The position numbers and the translations under genes are program-made. Below the pieces are notes generated by a model. That model had not been told where the DNA came from, did not search any database, and was given only the letters and a program-made list of their open reading frames with translations. A stretch of DNA of 64,000 bases from Hofstenia miamia (Eukaryota > Xenacoelomorpha > Acoela), in NCBI GenBank assembly GCA_004352715.1, contig SCFE01000071.1, forward strand, positions 319,091 through 383,090. Direction: 5' to 3'. This document shows positions 34,107-44,729 of this stretch, piece by piece. Numbering within the stretch: the stretch's first letter is position 1; every line of letters starts with the position of its first letter.

Positions 34107-34446
34107 CTACAAACAAAACATATAGTAAAAAAATACCAATGCATTTCTAAAAGTAAAGATTAAATTGAATGAAGTAATTATATCTCCAGAGTTTTCAAAT
34201 AGTACACCAACAAAAACGTCCAAATTGTACCTTGTAAACTGCTACAAGATTATAAGGTGGAAAATGATTAAAAAGTTAAGAAATAATATAATGTAACGAA
34301 ATAAGGGGCACAAAAATATCATACAATATAAAAAATATCATCCTAAAATTCCAATGCAAACTGACATAAACAATTGAGAATGTTCTTAGACGAAGATGTA
34401 AAAAACTCAATGTTGTTGCAAATTAATATTATGGTTAGATATATAC

Positions 34447-34649
34447 CTTTTCTTCAATAATCTTAAATGAAATTCCGGATTTGAAAAGAGTCTTTAACAT
34501 TGGAAGGGCTGCCACCTTGTATTCAACATGAAATTCAAAGAATAGTCCTTCAGCGGAATATTCTAAACTAGGTGTCCGTATCCAAATCATTTCTGGTGTG
34601 CTTGATAACGTTTCCACATTCTTTTCAATAGGTTTTTCTTCTTTGACAT
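34447..34649 (-). CDS. LRRC43: LRRC43 exon, conserved middle domain
   Basis: 203 nt: two bases complete a split codon, then 67 codons to the donor AAAG|GTATAT. The key stretch is FEFHVEYKVAALPMLKTLF and FKIIEEK, equivalent to the human 'LKAFLLAGTTVTIVEEK' region. It continues directly from the exon at 34744. Confidence 0.82.
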
Positions 34650-34743
34650 CTAATTTTTTATGAAAACAACATATATATTCATTAAAGTCTAGTTTTAAGA
34701 CTAAACCTTTTAAGGAAATAACTAAATTCAATACATAATATAC

Positions 34744-34924
34744 CTGATTCGGACTCATCAGCTCGAGGCGTTGGAGATTTCGTTTTCCCTGTTTTTGAAG
34801 ACTTCTTATCTGATGAGATGGGCTCAGGTACAGAGATTACCTTCTTTTCGTGAGGCGAAACGAAGGGGAACTCAATGTAATATTTCCGCTCAATTACTGG
34901 ATAATCAGGTACCTTGTCTCCTTC
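34744..34924 (-). CDS. LRRC43: LRRC43 exon after the leucine-rich repeats
   Basis: 181 nt: 60 codons plus one base; acceptor CACTTTAG, donor TCAG|GTATAT. It reads GDKVPDYPVIERKYYIEFPF, then an acidic/basic linker ending ADESES. The aromatic 'YYIEF' strand corresponds to the human 'YNYYVTYDF' strand. Confidence 0.82.
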
Positions 34925-34968
34925 CTAAAGTGACAATAAGTAATTAACATACATTATGAATGAACAAC

Positions 34969-35163
34969 CTTGCCACTAATAGGACTAGGGAGGCCTTTGA
35001 CGCATATTAATTTAATCTGAAGTTTGGCAGCGCTTATATCAGGTGAACAATGAGTTGAAAATCTTTTGCAGTTATGCTTGTCATCAATTGTAATGATTCT
35101 GTTGTCAAATGCAGTAAGATCCGGCAAAGAATCAATGATGAAACCCCGGTAGTAAGGAAGCAA
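34969..35163 (-). CDS. LRRC43: LRRC43 exon, end of the leucine-rich repeats
   Basis: 195 nt (65 codons), phase 0, acceptor TTTTAG, donor AAG|GTTGTT. It begins LLPYYRGFIIDSLPDLTAFD, which is nearly the human [20 protein letters not shown]. This is the strongest single piece of evidence for the family. It then has KLQIKLICVKGLPSPISGK, a strand like the human 'FVVTIGNIRG'. Confidence 0.9.
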
Positions 35164-35274
35164 CTAAAATCACTTGAACTAAATGACTTTTGCATACAGT
35201 AACAAATATATTGTGCATTGCAATACATCAACTGAAGTAATTCTATTTTAGGTAATTTAAATTATTTTACTTAC

Positions 35275-35395
35275 ACTGAGTGGATTGTCAAAAAGAACGA
35301 GATTTCGCAACTTTGGAAGAGTTTTTAATTTGGATATCAGTAAATGCAAATTCTCCAAGTAGTTGCCTGATAAATCGAGTGACAGAAGGTTTTCC
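35275..35395 (-). CDS. LRRC43: LRRC43 exon, leucine-rich repeats
   Basis: 121 nt: one base completes Trp, then 40 codons to the donor CAGT|GTAAGT. It reads NLLSLDLSGNYLENLHLLIS and then LPKLRNLVLFDNPLS: two consecutive LxxLxLxxNxL repeats, with 'NPL' leading into the PYYRG exon as in the human protein. Confidence 0.9.
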
Positions 35396-35439
35396 CTATG
35401 AAACTTTGAATGCTTGAGTTCACAAATACAATCGCTTAC

Positions 35440-35570
35440 CAATGTGTTCCTGTGATGTAATCACCAATACATGTGATGCTATTAAGTCCAAGACCAAGAT
35501 GGTGAAGTGCTGGTGGTGAATTGCAGATTTCACTCAGATCACTTATGTCATTGGCGTACAGTTCCAAAAT
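35440..35570 (-). CDS. LRRC43: LRRC43 exon, leucine-rich repeats
   Basis: 131 nt: 43 codons plus two bases; acceptor TATATAG, donor ATTG|GTAAGC. It reads ILELYANDISDLSEICNSPP and then LHHLGLGLNSI, matching human 'VLELYGNEISSMECLC' and 'LQHLGLGHNKL'. The repeat consensus Leu and Asn positions are kept. Confidence 0.9.
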
Positions 35571-37735
35571 CTATATAATATTGAATTATGTTTATACACT
35601 TGATTGATCATATCTCAACAAATTAACATGCCGATTGTGTATGCAATCTCAATTAGCGATATCTCCTAAATTTGAAAATCGCTAACAGTTGTTTTATATA
35701 TTTTAAATGTAATCAAACTTATACTAAAACGCACAAATATTCCAATAAAAAAATAATTTAATATTTACGAGGTTGCTTTTGATTAGTTTGACATTTTGTG
35801 TCAATTTACGTTAATGTTTTATTCACAAATTACTATTTTCATCTCGATTTAGCATATCATTTAGTTTAAACTTCAAAGAAAAGCTGAAAAAATTGCCACG
35901 CATGCTTTGTCTTTTTCCAGCCTGTATAGTATGCAATATTTAATTGAAAGAATACAGACAACAAGTTCAATGAATTGACAATTAGAGTTTAACAGCAAAC
36001 TATCTTTTTCATTTATACAACCATTGAAATAAATGTTTTGCCCATTTTAGGGTAAATGCTCGTCAAGAAACTGCTCGAGGCCTGCTGGAATGTTGAAATT
36101 CGTTTGCATTGCCTCTAATCGCGAGAACACGAATTTGTCAAACAAATTTACGCCACGAGAAACATATGGAATAATTAATGTTTCTATCTACAATATCAGG
36201 GCTATTGATAGGTGGGGACATGGATTATCAGGCTGGCGTCTCATGTCTACGAATTTAGTTGGATTCGGTTCTATATAGATTATATAATATTCTAGTAGGC
36301 AGAATAGAATACATAAGTGAACTACAAAAATAAATAATGTATAATTTCATCAAACAATGGTGTATTTTAAAACAATTTTGGTCTTAAATATTCTTAATGA
36401 TATTGAAGACAGAAAAAATGTACAAATAAATGCTCTATAGCAGTGCTGACCATGAAAATAAGTGAATCCACAATTATTGAATAGGAATACAGTGGGTGAT
36501 GAGCAATCAAAACTCGTTACCAACACAGAGTGTTAATTGAATTGCTGAAGATTTTCAACCGTTGTAACAGAGTGCTACTGATGAAAATCGACTCGTTACT
36601 CAGGATTACATTTTGTTCTCCTGTTATCAAGAATGCTCGCTCACAAATATGTGCTGATCAAATTTCAGAACTCCACTATCATTCAGGAAAGAAACCCCAA
36701 TAAAAATGGGTTTGAAAAGCCTGGAATAACTGCTGGGGCAGTCGAAAAACCAATAGAATATATAGTTAAAGATAACGATGACATCTATTGCTCTACATTG
36801 CGATGGATACGAAGCTATATTTACTAAAACCAAACCATATCTCAATGATATAAGCGTTATGCCAATAGATGAACATTAAAATTCACCACAAATGGTGTAA
36901 ATAAAGCTGATTGCACATCATTTCTCAAGCACATTCAACATAAAATTTAACAAGCGGAAATGTTCATTTCAACACTTAATTACGAGGGATTGCAACATCT
37001 GTTTCAACATACGTGTAGGTCTCGTTTAGCTTTCATGTTATCAACCGACGCGCGATGAAAAATCCTCACAAACAGCAATTGGCAAAACAAATGGTATCCT
37101 CAATAATCGCAAATGATTTGCAAAGCAAAATTCTCAAAATGATTTTCTTGCACATTGGGTGCGACAAAAATTAAAAAATTTTCTAAGGTTATTCTGAAAC
37201 AATTATAAAAATATAACGTCAAAGTGTGATGGTAATTATTTTTATATTTACACATATTTTCTATGGGATAGCATTGAAATAAAGTCAAACCTCAAAAACA
37301 GGTCACATTTTGTCCGAGTCAACGAAATTAGCACTCTGGTCATTTGTTAAAATTTTTGTTCATTTATATATTTTCATATAGTTAAAAATTGCGTTAAGGT
37401 CATTTGGATAAGCCGGGTGACCAGACTTAAGTTCTGGGTAAACTACTTTGTGATCCGTAGCCAACTTTACAGGGAAAAATACATACAGTATTTACATTTA
37501 TAGTTAAAGCAATGAATCAAATTTTGTTACAAAACTCAATAAAATCATCGATATTTTCACCAATGCTTTGAGTTGTTAATAATTACTCAAATAGCATATT
37601 GGAATGTGGCAAAAATTAACATCTGTTCATAATAAAAGATGATTCATCGAGATATCAAGCTCAAAATGGATCATGAAAAGATGTAGATTTCATAACTACT
37701 TTATGACGTGTAATGTTAAAAAATAATAAAAATAC
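35571..37735 (-). other. LRRC43 intron, no element resolved
   Basis: A long AT-rich intron. Two plus-strand open stretches (36090-36278 and 36633-36827) have no domain I recognise and no partners. No terminal repeats were found. Confidence 0.45.
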
Positions 37736-37846
37736 CTTCAGTCTTCTTGGAAGAAGATTACCATCAACACCTTTAAGAAAATTTCCACTTAGAGATAATT
37801 CTTCCAAATTTTCAAAATTCAATAAACTTTTGTCGACAACTGATAC
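37736..37846 (-). CDS. LRRC43: LRRC43 exon, leucine-rich repeats
   Basis: 111 nt (37 codons), phase 0, acceptor GTTTTAG, donor GAAG|GTATTT. It reads VSVVDKSLLNFENLEELSLS and then GNFLKGVDGNLLPRRLK, matching human '[37 protein letters not shown]' over its whole length. Confidence 0.9.
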
Positions 37847-38219
37847 CTAAAACATGAAAAACTAAAAACTTTCAATATTGCATACATTGGAGATTCTTTA
37901 AAATTGATATAAAGCAATTAGAAACACAGTTAATACAAAATCTGAACAATTTCAATGCCTTTACATTGCAAGAAAACCTATTTCCATCAACAAAGAACAA
38001 AGAAATATAGAAATTTTCAAGAAATACGCTAATCTTAGAATAAGTGACAATTTTTCTGAAAAAACGAATGTTTACAAGAAACGAAATGTTTTAAAGATTA
38101 TTAAAATTATTCAATGACTTTATTAAAAATGATCCATTAGAAGTTACATATTTTAGCAATTTCTATTCACTACAGCTATATACATGTTAACGCGCAATAG
38201 TAATACATAAAAAACTTAC

Positions 38220-38413
38220 ACCGCTATTCACGATACGTAGACTTTTAAGAAATTTGCAGACAAAATCGTAGTGAGCATTGCTTGGAAAACTAACAGTTAG
38301 TCGACGAAGATCTCCAAGTTCATCGCTCCAATTATCGTTTTTATACCATATCGACTTAGGGCTTGATATGTACTCTTCTAATATTTCCAACTTATCCTTT
38401 TGCACGCCATAAT
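38220..38413 (-). CDS. LRRC43: LRRC43 exon, start of the recognisable protein (5' exons not found)
   Basis: 194 nt between the acceptor TTTTTTAG and the donor GCGGT|GTAAGT; its first two bases finish a codon begun in an earlier exon, so it is not the first. It reads LEILEEYISSPKSIWYKNDN and ends FVCKFLKSLRIVNSG, matching human 'ALLGLVRSRHSPWALLNN' to 'FYSYFRSLRVIDK'. The recovered exons (this one, 37736, 35440, 35275, 34969, 34744, 34447, 34023, 30412, 29033, the microexons and 22732) join in one frame, about 555 residues; human LRRC43 is about 650. The missing N-terminus would lie beyond 38.4 kb, perhaps past the hAT copy or in a gap. The gene is found in ciliated animals and its molecular role is poorly known; LRRs suggest protein binding. 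Confidence 0.85.
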
Positions 38414-38876
38414 CTAAAAAAGACTTTTGTATGAATATCGAAATTTAAGCACACATTTATGATCTTAATAGGCTTTTTAGATGTTCAGACCTAAATTATA
38501 TTTAAAGAAAGACCATGAGTCAAATTTAGACGATACTACACTTTTTGTAAAAAATACATTATAACAAATGCCCCTTACATATCCACGTTAAATATCTATT
38601 AGATTTTAAGAATCGACACCTTAAAGTCCTGAATCTATTTTTTGTAATACTTCCTGAATGTAACAACTAAAGAACCCGTCCTTCTATAGAACGCTGCCCA
38701 GTTCAGCATTTTGGGCTTCAAAAAAACTAGTTACGAAAAAACAGCTGTCAGTGTTTCACTAGATGGAACAAATCGTTGTTGGAAATCTCTTAAAAGACCA
38801 TAGCAGGAAATGATGAAAGCAATCTTGAGTTTAATTTCAGGATTCACAAAAGCCGTTTTGCAGGCTGTATATATAT
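38414..38876. other. Region just 5' of the first recognised LRRC43 exon
   Basis: The minus strand at about 38738-38868 is open for some 42 codons (IKLKIAFIISCYGLLRDFQQ and on) after 'ATATACAG', and stops at TAA. It could be an exon, but its phase does not fit the exon at 38220 and it shows no clear match to LRRC43. Otherwise nothing is seen. Confidence 0.3.
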
Positions 38877-38884
38877 ATATATAT

Positions 38885-39592
38885 CAGAGGCGTAGCTAGA
38901 ATATTTTTCACATGACGCAAAACAGATTGCTAAGTTTGACTCATAAATTGTATTCAATAACTAGATGACGTGAAATGTCAAAGCAAATAGCACTTATATA
39001 AAAATCAAAAGATAGATTCGACGAGTTTTATCTTCAAAAAATATTTTTACACATGCATCAATATCAATGTTTGCGGCAACTTCACGCTCAATATTCATGA
39101 TTGCAAGGTTGTTCAAACGATCTTGAGTCATTGTACTCCGCAAAAAAGTCTTAATAAGGTTTATTCTACTAAAGCTTCGTCCAGCATTAGCATTACTGCA
39201 TGGGAGAATCAAGAATGTTTCTAATATAATCTGAATATTTGGCATGCATGATAAAACCTTATTTACATAAAGGAATGAGTGAATAGACTCAATTGTTGTA
39301 AGATTATTAGTTGAAAATTCGGACTTAAATGCCTTGTAAATTTCCCATTCCGAGTTTGCAGAACATATGTCAATATCCTCCTTATAGAAATTGCAAAGTA
39401 AGGCAAACATCTCATTATTAAAATTAGTGAGACAGTCAAAATTTGAAGCAATTTTCAGGAAATCATCGAATCTTTCACCCAGTTGAACAATAATTGTATC
39501 TAGGCTCTCAATACACATATTCTTAGTTTCCACTAAATTTTGAGAGTCTCTGATTCCAGAGCAGTAACCTTCAAATTCAGGCAATTTTTCAT
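38885..39592 (-). mobile_element. hAT element, 3' half, truncated by an assembly gap
   Basis: The outer end is CAGAGGCGTAGCTAGAA at 38885, a classic hAT terminal sequence, immediately next to a TA microsatellite (38866-38884). Inside lies the C-terminal half of a transposase read outward to this end. The other end was not found; it may lie in the gap at 40402-41401, whose far edge is also TA-rich. The N-run at 39593-39752 cuts the gene. Confidence 0.75.
38994..39592 (-). CDS. hAT transposase, C-terminal part
   Basis: An open frame of about 196 codons, uninterrupted to the gap. The end has the hAT dimerisation region: ILPCSNANAGRSFSRINLIK, then TFLRSTMTQDRLNNLAIMNI. In the family this reads 'PxSxAxxERxFSxLxxIKxxLRxxMxxxRLxxLAxLxxE'; ZMYM-type hAT proteins carry the 'IKTxLRSTMxQxRLN' form. 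The catalytic Asp residues would be upstream, beyond the gap. Intactness of this half suggests a relatively young copy. Confidence 0.8.
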
Positions 39593-39752
39593 NNNNNNNN
39601 NNNNNNNNNNNNNNNNNNNNNNNNNNNNNNNNNNNNNNNNNNNNNNNNNNNNNNNNNNNNNNNNNNNNNNNNNNNNNNNNNNNNNNNNNNNNNNNNNNNN
39701 NNNNNNNNNNNNNNNNNNNNNNNNNNNNNNNNNNNNNNNNNNNNNNNNNNNN
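39593..39752. other. Assembly gap, 160 N
   Basis: Run of N within the hAT transposase gene. Frames drawn across it are not evidence of coding. Confidence 0.99.
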
Positions 39753-40006
39753 TGTCTAGCATTGATGAGCCCCCTTTGCAATAGCAGGCTCATAAATGCG
39801 TTCAACCAGGGCTGCGTATTGTGCACATGACACAGTATGTGCTTGTCTGGTTTACTGCTAATAACTGCTTCTGCCGCTAAAATAGTTTAAAAATATACCC
39901 ACTCCCAACTAAATTAAATAGATGAACTGCTTGTATAAATTCATAAATGTTATTCATCGTTAATTGTACGCCCCTTACAGTTAACCGTATAACGTAGTTT
40001 GCAATG

Positions 40007-40255
40007 ATATTATATTTCATTACATACGTGACGCAGTTTTGGGAGAAACGCGTCACCTTATTTTTAAATGACCGTTTATTTGAGCGAGAAACTCGAATAT
40101 TATTATAAAGAATTTCACATATGTGGCGCAGGTTCGAGAGAAACGCGTCACCTCATTTTCAATGATTGCATATTTGAGAGTAAATCGAATAATATAATAA
40201 AAAATTTCACACACGTGGCGCAGGTTTGATAGAACACGTCATCACAGTTTTCTAT
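40007..40255. repeat. Minisatellite, about 95-bp unit, 2.5 diverged copies
   Basis: The motif (C/T)GTG(A/G)CGCAG recurs at 40027, 40122 and 40215 (periods 95 and 93), each followed by 'GAGAAACGCGTCA' or a close variant and an AT-rich stretch ending 'AATTTCACA'. It is probably a subterminal repeat of the neighbouring hAT element, but this cannot be shown because the end of that element is in a gap. Confidence 0.75.
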
Positions 40256-40401
40256 GATAGGTTCCATGCATTCAGGATTGTATATAAATCTATTTCATAA
40301 ATATATTTTTTTGAAAAAATAAATATATTTTATTTCAAAACTTGAAAAATAAATTAAACAACAATAATTTTCAAAAAGATTTTTAAATAATATATTTTTG
40401 G

Positions 40402-41401
40402 NNNNNNNNNNNNNNNNNNNNNNNNNNNNNNNNNNNNNNNNNNNNNNNNNNNNNNNNNNNNNNNNNNNNNNNNNNNNNNNNNNNNNNNNNNNNNNNNNNN
40501 NNNNNNNNNNNNNNNNNNNNNNNNNNNNNNNNNNNNNNNNNNNNNNNNNNNNNNNNNNNNNNNNNNNNNNNNNNNNNNNNNNNNNNNNNNNNNNNNNNNN
40601 NNNNNNNNNNNNNNNNNNNNNNNNNNNNNNNNNNNNNNNNNNNNNNNNNNNNNNNNNNNNNNNNNNNNNNNNNNNNNNNNNNNNNNNNNNNNNNNNNNNN
40701 NNNNNNNNNNNNNNNNNNNNNNNNNNNNNNNNNNNNNNNNNNNNNNNNNNNNNNNNNNNNNNNNNNNNNNNNNNNNNNNNNNNNNNNNNNNNNNNNNNNN
40801 NNNNNNNNNNNNNNNNNNNNNNNNNNNNNNNNNNNNNNNNNNNNNNNNNNNNNNNNNNNNNNNNNNNNNNNNNNNNNNNNNNNNNNNNNNNNNNNNNNNN
40901 NNNNNNNNNNNNNNNNNNNNNNNNNNNNNNNNNNNNNNNNNNNNNNNNNNNNNNNNNNNNNNNNNNNNNNNNNNNNNNNNNNNNNNNNNNNNNNNNNNNN
41001 NNNNNNNNNNNNNNNNNNNNNNNNNNNNNNNNNNNNNNNNNNNNNNNNNNNNNNNNNNNNNNNNNNNNNNNNNNNNNNNNNNNNNNNNNNNNNNNNNNNN
41101 NNNNNNNNNNNNNNNNNNNNNNNNNNNNNNNNNNNNNNNNNNNNNNNNNNNNNNNNNNNNNNNNNNNNNNNNNNNNNNNNNNNNNNNNNNNNNNNNNNNN
41201 NNNNNNNNNNNNNNNNNNNNNNNNNNNNNNNNNNNNNNNNNNNNNNNNNNNNNNNNNNNNNNNNNNNNNNNNNNNNNNNNNNNNNNNNNNNNNNNNNNNN
41301 NNNNNNNNNNNNNNNNNNNNNNNNNNNNNNNNNNNNNNNNNNNNNNNNNNNNNNNNNNNNNNNNNNNNNNNNNNNNNNNNNNNNNNNNNNNNNNNNNNNN
41401 N
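40402..41401. other. Assembly gap, exactly 1000 N
   Basis: A round-number gap, so its true size is unknown. The right edge is a TA microsatellite (41402-41434). Confidence 0.99.
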
Positions 41402-41434
<33 letters not shown>

Positions 41435-41436
<2 letters not shown>

Positions 41437-42652
41437 TTTAGTGGTTTTAAAAACATCAATAATCTGACGCGGGTAAGATTATCAAAGTTCTTACTGAGGT
41501 AAACAAAGCGTTCTGCAAACAAGTGCACATTTGTTTTATAAACAAAAGCGAATTTTTCTAGAACATGCCTTGCAGATTTACTGGAAGAACTAGTTGATCA
41601 ACTAACTTAATATACTCAATTTTGGCTTAGCAAATCGAAAAATTAAAGAAATATTTTTCGCAAGGATCCAAAAAAATTGGCTGGAACGGACTTGGTATGT
41701 CCACTTTCAGGAATGACCATAGCATGGAAATTGCTCCATCTTCAATGCTTAAGAAACACATGTCATGTTTCTAAAAATCAGACATGATTGCAGTTCTGAG
41801 CTGGACAATCTTAGGCGAAATTAGTACCCCGGAATTTCAGTCCTATGCACCGTGTATATTGTGGTTTGGTTCACATAGAGCTTCGATAGTAAGAGTAGCA
41901 CTAAATATCACAATTCCTACGGAATTTTAAGAACTAGGGGCATTACTTATAATGTAAACTGGAGTATTATTGAAAAAAATTGACACAGTAACACCAAGCT
42001 TGTTAATTTGACTAAATATGCTCATGTTTCTTTACATTAATAAAAAAATGAAAACATTAGTCAACAAAGTACAAAGCTCCCAAACTGATTAAAAATTTTA
42101 TTGAAAAAAATGTCAAATTTTATCATTTGATTGGTACATTGCATCTCATGATGGCCTTCAATATAGTAACAATTCAAATTGCTGCACCTCTTTCAAACTC
42201 ACACTGCTGAAATGGCCTTAGTACTGATCTTAGTCAAAGTGTAGGGAAGATGGTGTACCAGTAAGAAATTTCAGACGAACAAGGTGGGTGTTGTACAAAA
42301 GCAATACAATTTTATGCTACGAACATTGCACTATAATTTCATTAATAAATTTAGCAGTGCATTGCCATCGTGAATCATTTTTTTGTTAGAGGGGCATAAG
42401 ATCTTTTTTTTTGCACAATGCCTATATATAGCAAGCAGTGTTGACAGTACACCTCTAAGAACAAACGCTTGCAGAACAGTTCTTTCGTAACTGGCAAATG
42501 CAATTTGCATGAATTAGATTTTGTTATAGACCTGCCTTGCATAGACTTAATGAATTGGGAAGATGTGAACTTGTCCTATATTATGAAATTAGTTTCTAGG
42601 ATGGATAATAAGGAGGATAAGTTACATAAATTTAAATTAAACTGTCATTTAG

Positions 42653-42691
<39 letters not shown>

Positions 42692-43198
42692 NNNNNNNNN
42701 NNNNNNNNNNNNNNNNNNNNNNNNNNNNNNNNNNNNNNNNNNNNNNNNNNNNNNNNNNNNNNNNNNNNNNNNNNNNNNNNNNNNNNNNNNNNNNNNNNNN
42801 NNNNNNNNNNNNNNNNNNNNNNNNNNNNNNNNNNNNNNNNNNNNNNNNTATATATATATATATATACATATAAATATATATATATATGTAATGTCACATT
42901 TAGTATTGATAAATTTAGTTAAAATTAAACAAGTGGTGATTTAAAATAAAAAGATGAGCATGCTAATAAAGCTACTATCCTATAATCATTCGCTTTAAAA
43001 CCATATCCTGAATAATCATTATAGCTCGGCACGGCTAGGTACTACCCTTGTCACTATTATACTTTAGACGTATAACTGTTTCGATATATTTTACCATGCA
43101 TTTAAAAGTTAACTAAAATCTAAATTTAAATGTACCTAAATGTTCTTAATGGTTCTACCTACTATTTTATTTGTCTTTGTGAATGTCGCAATTCGTTA
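41435..43198. other. Spacer, no gene recognised
   Basis: AT-rich. TA microsatellites at 42656-42691 and 42849-42888 flank the 157-N gap 42692-42848. A plus-strand open stretch at 42469-42655 (LHELDFVIDLPCIDLMNWED and on) looks somewhat protein-like, but I cannot assign it. Confidence 0.4.
42692..42848. other. Assembly gap, 157 N, inside a TA microsatellite
   Basis: Both edges are (TA)n. The gap most likely hides only more repeat. Confidence 0.97.
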
Positions 43199-43437
43199 GG
43201 GCTGTTGTTACACACCTACTTGGCGGCTTTCGTCAGTGAACTCTCAAGTACCTGTTACACATTGACATTGTGCGTCGCCCTTTTCTTCAAAATTGCTTCA
43301 GAGGCTAAATCATGTTTGCATTCACTTATGAGGCAATTATCCCTTCTGCGAAACCGTGCATCTTAGAAAATCCTTCGCGGGTGCCGTCGCTCAACACGTG
43401 ACTGCCGTCTGCAAAACGCATGTGTAACAACCGCCGA
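43199..43437. mobile_element. Small DNA-transposon-like MITE, superfamily unknown
   Basis: The left end GGGCTGTTGTTACACA pairs with the inverse of the right end TGTGTAACAACCGCC, one mismatch in the inner 15 bases. The interior is GC-richer than its surroundings. Ends of this sort (GG..TGTT..ACAC) are seen in PIF/Harbinger-type MITEs, but I see no clean 3-bp duplication, so the class is open. Confidence 0.6.
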
Positions 43438-44183
43438 ATACTTCAATTTCATTTTTAATAGAAGATTTGACTTTGTGACACAATATATAAATTAAAATTA
43501 AGAATACACGAGAAGAGGAGGCAAAACAGCTTTAAAACGAATAAACAGGGGCATGAACCCACATTAAAATGACATAGTATTGCTTTTCCAGTTTGCTCCA
43601 AAAACAAATTCTACTCAGGCAAGTGGCAAATCATAAGAAAATATCTCAAAATGAATCAAAATATATCCGGAAAAAGAATACCTTTTAAAGTAGTAACGTA
43701 TCTTTGTTCTGCATATGGCAATTTACTAGAAATTCGCTAAAAACAAATTAGAAGAAATGTGAAAGATAAAAATACCCAATTGCCTTTGCCACATGGATAC
43801 TCACTAAGACCTAAGCTAATTAGCTTTTTATCAAAAGCTTGTTTGAATGTTAAATTTTCAATAAATTCCATGCAGTGTCCATGTAATCATTTTGTGTTAC
43901 TAGGAAAGGTTTTTATTAAATATATTAAATTGTTGAAATAGTTTGCAAGAAATCTGTACTAAATATTTAATTATAATTATATTAATACCCTGCAATAATT
44001 TTTTTACAATATTTTTAATAATATGTATTCGAACATTCAATTACGATGTTACTGTTTTTTGACGAACCGACCTTTCAGCCATTTTCATAGGACAGTAGTG
44101 AAATGCAATTTCGCATTTTAAATTTAAATTTAAGGAATTTTAATTAATAATCATACTAGATTATTTGAAATATAAAAAAACTA
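43438..44183. other. Spacer, no gene recognised
   Basis: A plus-strand frame at 43759-43941 (60 codons) has no domain I recognise. The remainder is AT-rich without features. Confidence 0.4.
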
Positions 44184-44416
44184 CTGCGTTATTGTACTTT
44201 AGGGGACCCAGTTTATGTGACGTCATAAAATGGGTATTAAACTCTAACCTTAACCCTAACCCTACTCCCCAACCAATGCAATTATATTGCATTTCATCTT
44301 GATTAATTTTTTGCAAAATACCCAAGTTTTGGGTGAGGGATTGGGGTTAGAGTTTTATACCCATTTTATGACGTCAAATAAACTGGGTCCCCTAAAGTAC
44401 AATAACGCCAAAACTA
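44177..44416. mobile_element. Foldback MITE with about 62-bp terminal inverted repeats
   Basis: The arms at about 44187-44249 and 44344-44407 are inverse copies with only a few changes, both containing TTATTGTACTTTAGGGGACC and, further in, TGACGTCATAAAATGGGTAT. Flanks AAAACTA at 44177-44183 and 44410-44416 form a 7-bp duplication. The middle has TTAACCCTAACCC words. No coding part. The outer motif is shared with the next element. Confidence 0.85.
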
Positions 44417-44729
44417 GTATTTTATCAGGCCTGTAGCAATGGGGAGCTAAATATCAGCATTTCGTCGTGATGTAAATGTCGCTGATATGGAAATCCTTGT
44501 TTTTTATGATACTTTCTCAATTTTACCCTCGTTTTCAGAAATTCTATGATTATCTTTATGCTGTTATAGTTAATGAACCCAATTAAAGCTTTTTAGAAAG
44601 TTTGAATTGTGGTTTATTACAATATTTGTTGTTTTTTCTAAAATTGAACATCGCAAAGGAAGATATGAGGGGTACTTAAAATTATAAGTATGGTACCCCT
44701 TGGCCACTAGGGCCCCTTATTATTATTAT

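Noticed and set aside
38738-38868. Missing 5' exon of LRRC43
   Set aside because: The phase does not fit the exon at 38220 and the residues do not match the family clearly. Kept only as a note.
40383-41528. Long open frames across the 1000-N gap (and similar ones at 42469-42897, 48081-48623 and 56230-57382)
   Set aside because: They consist almost wholly of unknown bases and Tyr-Ile runs from TA repeats. They are not coding evidence.
44245-44270. TTAACCCTAACCC words, and TTTAGG words at 44865-44945, as interstitial telomere
   Set aside because: They are short, irregular and lie inside two MITEs with defined ends, so they are part of the elements rather than telomeric arrays.
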